NCBI GenBank assembly: GCA_916610825.1
Contig: OU744446.1
Span: 6,226,309 to 6,290,308, forward strand
Reading direction: 5' to 3'
Source: Haliclystus octoradiatus
Lineage: Eukaryota > Cnidaria > Staurozoa > Stauromedusae > Haliclystidae
Length of the DNA stretch: 64,000 nt
This document shows, piece after piece, positions 60,901 through 64,000 of this stretch; positions within the stretch are counted from its first letter, which is position 1; every line of letters begins with the position of its first letter. The notes below the pieces were generated by a model that saw only the letters and a list, made by a program, of their open reading frames with translations, was not told the origin of the DNA and did not search any database. The position numbers were made by a program, and so were the translations under genes.

Positions 60901-63648
60901 AAATTATGTATATGCTTATTAAGTGAACTGGGATAACGGCCGTAAATCCGCGTCAAATTTTGGTCAATTTGAGACTAATAGCTGAAAAAATCACGCAATT
61001 TTGAAGGTAGTACAGTATTGAATCTCCCAAATATGGAAATGCCACACCTTTTATTGGCCAAAATGCCCATTTTGTCAAGCAAGATTGAGGTTCATAAAAT
61101 TTACATGAGTTTCATGAAATATATTTATGAAATTTAAATGAATAGTTAATGAAGTTCATGAAAATTATATGAATCCATGAGAATATGTCGAAGAGGTGGT
61201 AAGGGATTGTCGTATTGACAATGCATGCTATTGCTATCTACATATTTATAAAGCACAACAAGATTTAAACCTATCTAGTAGAAATATACATTGACATATT
61301 AGATGCCAAAAAGTATGACTAGACTATGCCTACTGCTTTTGTTTGAAATTGGTACTAGGAAACTTTGTATTTGGTAATCTGCAATATTGACTATTGGATA
61401 TCCTTATGTTAATTGCAAAACTGCAAAATATACATTTTCTAATATATCACTAACCAGTATCGTATAATCAGGTTAATCAGTGGTGATGACTTCCATTCAA
61501 TAATTGGTAGCAAAATTTGCGAACCAAATATGAATAATATGATGATCATCATCAGTAAAATAATTGCAAAACCTACAACAATTGCAAGGAAATGTTAAAG
61601 GAATAAGGACGAGAGTTTCAGCTCAGCTATCTCTAAATATATTAATGAAGTTGGATAATTAGCAAATGGAGTAGGCAATCGTTTAAATGCAAGTAGGAAT
61701 TAGCAACGTTTATCATTTTATTTATCCCAATTTGCACCAATCGAAAGTTCTTTAACAAGGGCTTGACCATCAAACAGTTTATATGCTTTAAGGCCAGGTC
61801 GAGGATTGGGGAGGATTTCATTTAAGCGGGTTATACTGTACCTATGCAGCTTCAGGTTTGCTACTTGAGTATGGTACTGAGCATGATTTGAATTTGCTTG
61901 TACAATTTCAAGATAGTCTTCCAACGTCGTGCAATTCATGTGTGCCAATGCTAATTATCTAGTGTCACGTGGCAAAAGCGTGATGCTTAAAATCAGTACA
62001 GTACAACGCAATTTTTCTAGGTCGGCAAAAGTACAAAGTTCGATAATGATGATGATGATGATGATAAAACATCCATACTTACCCCAGCAGACATATGCAA
62101 CTTGATAACCAGAAAACTTGATACCCGCTACCTGTTGTAGAAATCAAACTCTGGACAATGCTCAAAGAATTAATTAATGGATTTTGAATCTACAGTAGTT
62201 CTCTGATTATTTAGAAATACATATCATCTGAAACATTGTAAAATCTAAGCGGTTTCTAAACATATTCTTGCAGGTTCATAAACAGTTCATGAACACTTGG
62301 GAAATTACACATTCATAAATTCATGAACGTTTTCACAAGGGTCAGTAGACTCGTGTTATTGGCTAAAATGAAATTTTCTGGAAAGTAACTTTAAAATATT
62401 ACATTTGAGAATAATTTACCACTAAGGATGACCTTGAGATTTTTCTTTTCTGAATATTATCTGGCATCCAACTTCGATCTCCTTTACGCAGGAGTAGAAT
62501 GTGTCTTCTATAAATTATAACATATAAATTAACACAATCATCATCATACATTCTGGAACCTTTAAATTTACAAAATCGTTTTTTCAAAAGACTTCTAGCG
62601 TTAACAAACTGTTCCTGAAATCTATAAACTGTTCATTCTGTTCATCAACTATAGGATTCTCTACTTCATGAAAAGCCCATGGACCAGATTTTACATGGTT
62701 TAGCTTCTATATATGACAATATTGTGTTACAGTGCAATTGAATCAAATCATTATTTTATAAATACAACGTGAAAGTTGGTTATACTCCCTGAGAAAAAAA
62801 ATAATGAATTGCCTATGAGGTGTTCATTAACAGGTCATAAATGTTTGTAACCCTGCCAAACCGTTTATAAACGTCAAATAGCACGTTTCACAAACTTTCT
62901 ATGAAAAAAACAATAAAAAACAGGCCATCTAACAATCATGATGAGGTTCATGAATAGTTCAAGAACTTGACCATTTTTCTAGCAAGGGAATTTCACAACA
63001 GTTCACAAATAGGTGATGTGAAGTATTTCACAAGGTAGAGGATTATATATATATAGCAAAATATACATCTCGTTTAACTGTACCATAACACACAATAATA
63101 AGGTTAACCAAATAGTCTGGATATGTGGATACCCTTACATGAATAACTAATTACATAGTAAGCAAACTGGTGCTCTAACGAAAGAGCCTGTCATTTGTTT
63201 CTACGTAAGGGATATTTTCTTAACTTTGGCATGCCCGTGTGGATAGTTCATGGACATGAAATCGCCAAATGTTCATGAACTGTTATTTAATAGTTTATGA
63301 ACAACCCCTGTGAAAATAATCCATGAGTTCATGAACAGTTCATAAACAGTCATTAACGTGAAATTGCCCAAAAGTTCAAGAACACTTGATAAACATTTGG
63401 GCAGCTTCACATTCATGAACTTATGACCTTTTTTTGTAGGGGAGTTTATAAAAAAGTTAATGTAAAACAGGTTATTCAATTTTTAAAAGACTGTTCATGC
63501 CTTTTTTGCAGCCTGGGTGAAACATAATTTTAAAGTTTTGAAAGATCTACAGCTCCATCACATGTACTGTACCTGTAAATTGACAGCATATTTAGAAAAG
63601 ACAGACATGTTAGAATTGATGTCAGAACAACAGACAGATAAGAAGATA
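57705..63648 (-). CDS. STRA6-like retinol-binding-protein receptor, 3' seven exons, 5' part beyond window
   Basis: STRA6 is a multi-pass plasma-membrane receptor that takes up retinol from its carrier protein. Exons in order of transcription: 63648-63573, 62552-62420, 62131-62083, 61572-61455, 59250-59087, 58591-58451 and 57916-57705. All junction phases agree, giving about 297 codons, close to half of the usual 650-670. Landmarks are FSGYQVAYVCWG, FLARLQKCLLPRHFETLDPG, YHSYLGFILLEHAHNNPIVV and the tail ARNRWQLAKTLISNPSLRKF. Membrane segments lie in exons 1, 3/4 and 5 of this set. The reading frame is open throughout with standard splice sites, so the gene looks intact. Introns are repeat-rich. 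Family identity rests on motif recall and has not been searched. Some invertebrate STRA6-type receptors may carry other ligands. Confidence 0.82.
58451..58591 (-). CDS. STRA6-like exon f
   Basis: 141 nt, phase 1-1. It encodes YHSYLGFILLEHAHNNPIVV, AFMHLMQEDCLGKKQSN; the YLGFxxxEHxHxNPxxVxF stretch is the strongest family match in the gene. Confidence 0.9.
59087..59250 (-). CDS. STRA6-like exon e
   Basis: 164 nt, phase 2 in, phase 1 out. It encodes NAFNIASYFLFFFNIILGLL, SCFLRIIRGVVLGVVFLARL, QKCLLPRHFETLDPG: one or two membrane helices and the conserved loop ending in LDPG. Confidence 0.88.
61455..61572 (-). CDS. STRA6-like exon d
   Basis: 118 nt, phase 1 in, phase 2 out. It encodes FAIILLMMIIILFIFGSQIL then PIIEWKSSPLINLIIRYW, a membrane helix followed by an amphipathic stretch. 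Confidence 0.82.
61718..61948 (-). other. Unrecognised protein-like open frame in a STRA6-like intron
   Basis: The minus-strand frame of 76 codons contains LEDYLEIVQANSNHAQYHTQ, ITRLNEILPNPRPGLKAYKL and FDGQALVKELSIGANWDK, then a TAA that overlaps an AATAAA. Composition is clearly protein-like. I do not recognise the family. It may be the end of a retrocopied gene, or the last exon of a nested gene. It has no phase link to the STRA6-like exons on either side. Confidence 0.35.
62083..62131 (-). CDS. STRA6-like exon c
   Basis: 49 nt, phase 0 in, phase 1 out. It encodes VAGIKFSGYQVAYVCWG, the family's GYQxAYxxWG signature at a membrane entry. Donor GGG|GTAAGT. Confidence 0.85.
62270..63450. repeat. 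GTTCATGAAC-rich interspersed repeat family
   Basis: Clusters of GTTCATGAAC, GTTCATAAAC and TTCATGAAC recur at about 62275-62340, 62600-62700, 62830-63010 and 63240-63440. Related clusters lie at 18900-19020 and 61085-61190. CAAATGTTCATGAACTG at 63265 and its inverse-like ATAAACATTTGGGC at 63390 suggest foldback organisation. It overlaps intronic sequence of the STRA6-like gene and spares its exons. Confidence 0.6.
62420..62552 (-). CDS. STRA6-like exon b
   Basis: 133 nt, phase 2 in, phase 0 out. It encodes MYDDDCVNLYVIIYRRHI, LLLRKGDRSWMPDNIQKRK and ISRSSLV, a charged cytosolic loop. The acceptor is TTCCAG; an alternative at 62560 breaks the phase with exon a, so I chose 62552. Confidence 0.7.
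63573..63648 (-). CDS. STRA6-like exon a (first in window)
   Basis: 76 nt, phase 1 in, phase 2 out. It encodes SSYLSVVLTSILTCLSFLNM then LSIYR, a membrane helix. Acceptor TTTTCTTTTAATCAACAG, donor ACAG|GTACAG. Upstream exons are beyond 64000 or unrecognised. Confidence 0.65.
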
Positions 63649-64000
63649 CTGTTGATTAAAAGAAAATATTTCAACATTCCATGAGATTTCAATGTTATCA
63701 GATGTAACATACTGCTGTTCCTTATCCTAGAGACATGTAGCTTCAATTGAATATTTCTATTTTGGGTATCGCTGAAAAGACATTGAATGGGTTGAAAGCG
63801 TTCTAAAAGCTACAATTTTTATAATTTTGGACTGATACTCATACAGTTGTATCAGCAATTAAAAAGGACAGTTCTCCAAGGGTTTACATTATATTTCCGG
63901 AACAATGGAAAGTCTAAAAATGATTGCAATGCACTACTGACACCAAAACCATGAAAACAAAAGTGAAATTTCATTCATTTTCATGGCATTTTCAAATTTG

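Overview
The window is eukaryotic. It has spliced genes with GT-AG introns and no operons, AT-rich DNA, and many animal-type transposable elements (P element, BEL/Pao and Ty3/gypsy fossils, Penelope, LINE, tRNA-derived SINEs, MITEs). The recognisable host genes encode thrombospondin type 1 (TSP1) plus fibrinogen-related (FReD) domains, a STRA6-like receptor, and a tiny secreted Arg-rich peptide. Together these point to an invertebrate animal. A tunicate or another marine deuterostome is plausible, but the species cannot be fixed from sequence alone.

Layout. Positions 1-2.9 kb hold a decayed P-element (THAP9-like) transposase on the minus strand, cut by the window edge. Positions 3-13 kb are mostly non-coding, with minisatellites, a near-perfect 211-bp palindrome, a 680-bp foldback and a few decayed TE reading frames. 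Positions 13.4-17.3 kb are an old tandem array (period about 425-485 bp) carrying two clear nested DNA-element insertions. A Penelope-like fragment (RT end plus GIY-YIG) follows at 17.4-18.2 kb.

The centre, 18.3-48.9 kb, is one plus-strand gene for a secreted or extracellular protein. It has a signal-peptide exon with a Cys-rich segment, a probable 25-nt microexon, six almost identical TSP1 exons, a seventh diverged TSP1 exon, and two FReD exons. The six TSP1 exons each sit in a 3,295-bp unit of a head-to-tail array (20.9-40.7 kb). Every TSP1 exon is exactly 171 nt and phase 1-1, so each duplication adds one domain without disturbing the frame. All predicted exons together close in frame at 2,031 nt (676 aa). 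The array breakpoint lies inside the right inverted repeat of a small DNA element. A BEL/Pao fossil sits in the intron between the sixth and seventh TSP1 exons.

Downstream, 50-53 kb is a pile-up of a SINE with target duplications, a gypsy fragment, a palindromic-ended MITE and a 5'-truncated LINE. At 54.3-55.2 kb, minus strand, is a two-exon gene for a 70-aa secreted precursor with an acidic pro-region and an RRRRHHRRRRR core, a candidate antimicrobial-type peptide. From 57.7 kb to the right edge, minus strand, are seven phase-consistent 3' exons of a STRA6-like multi-pass retinol-transport receptor. Its introns carry a GTTCATGAAC-rich repeat family.
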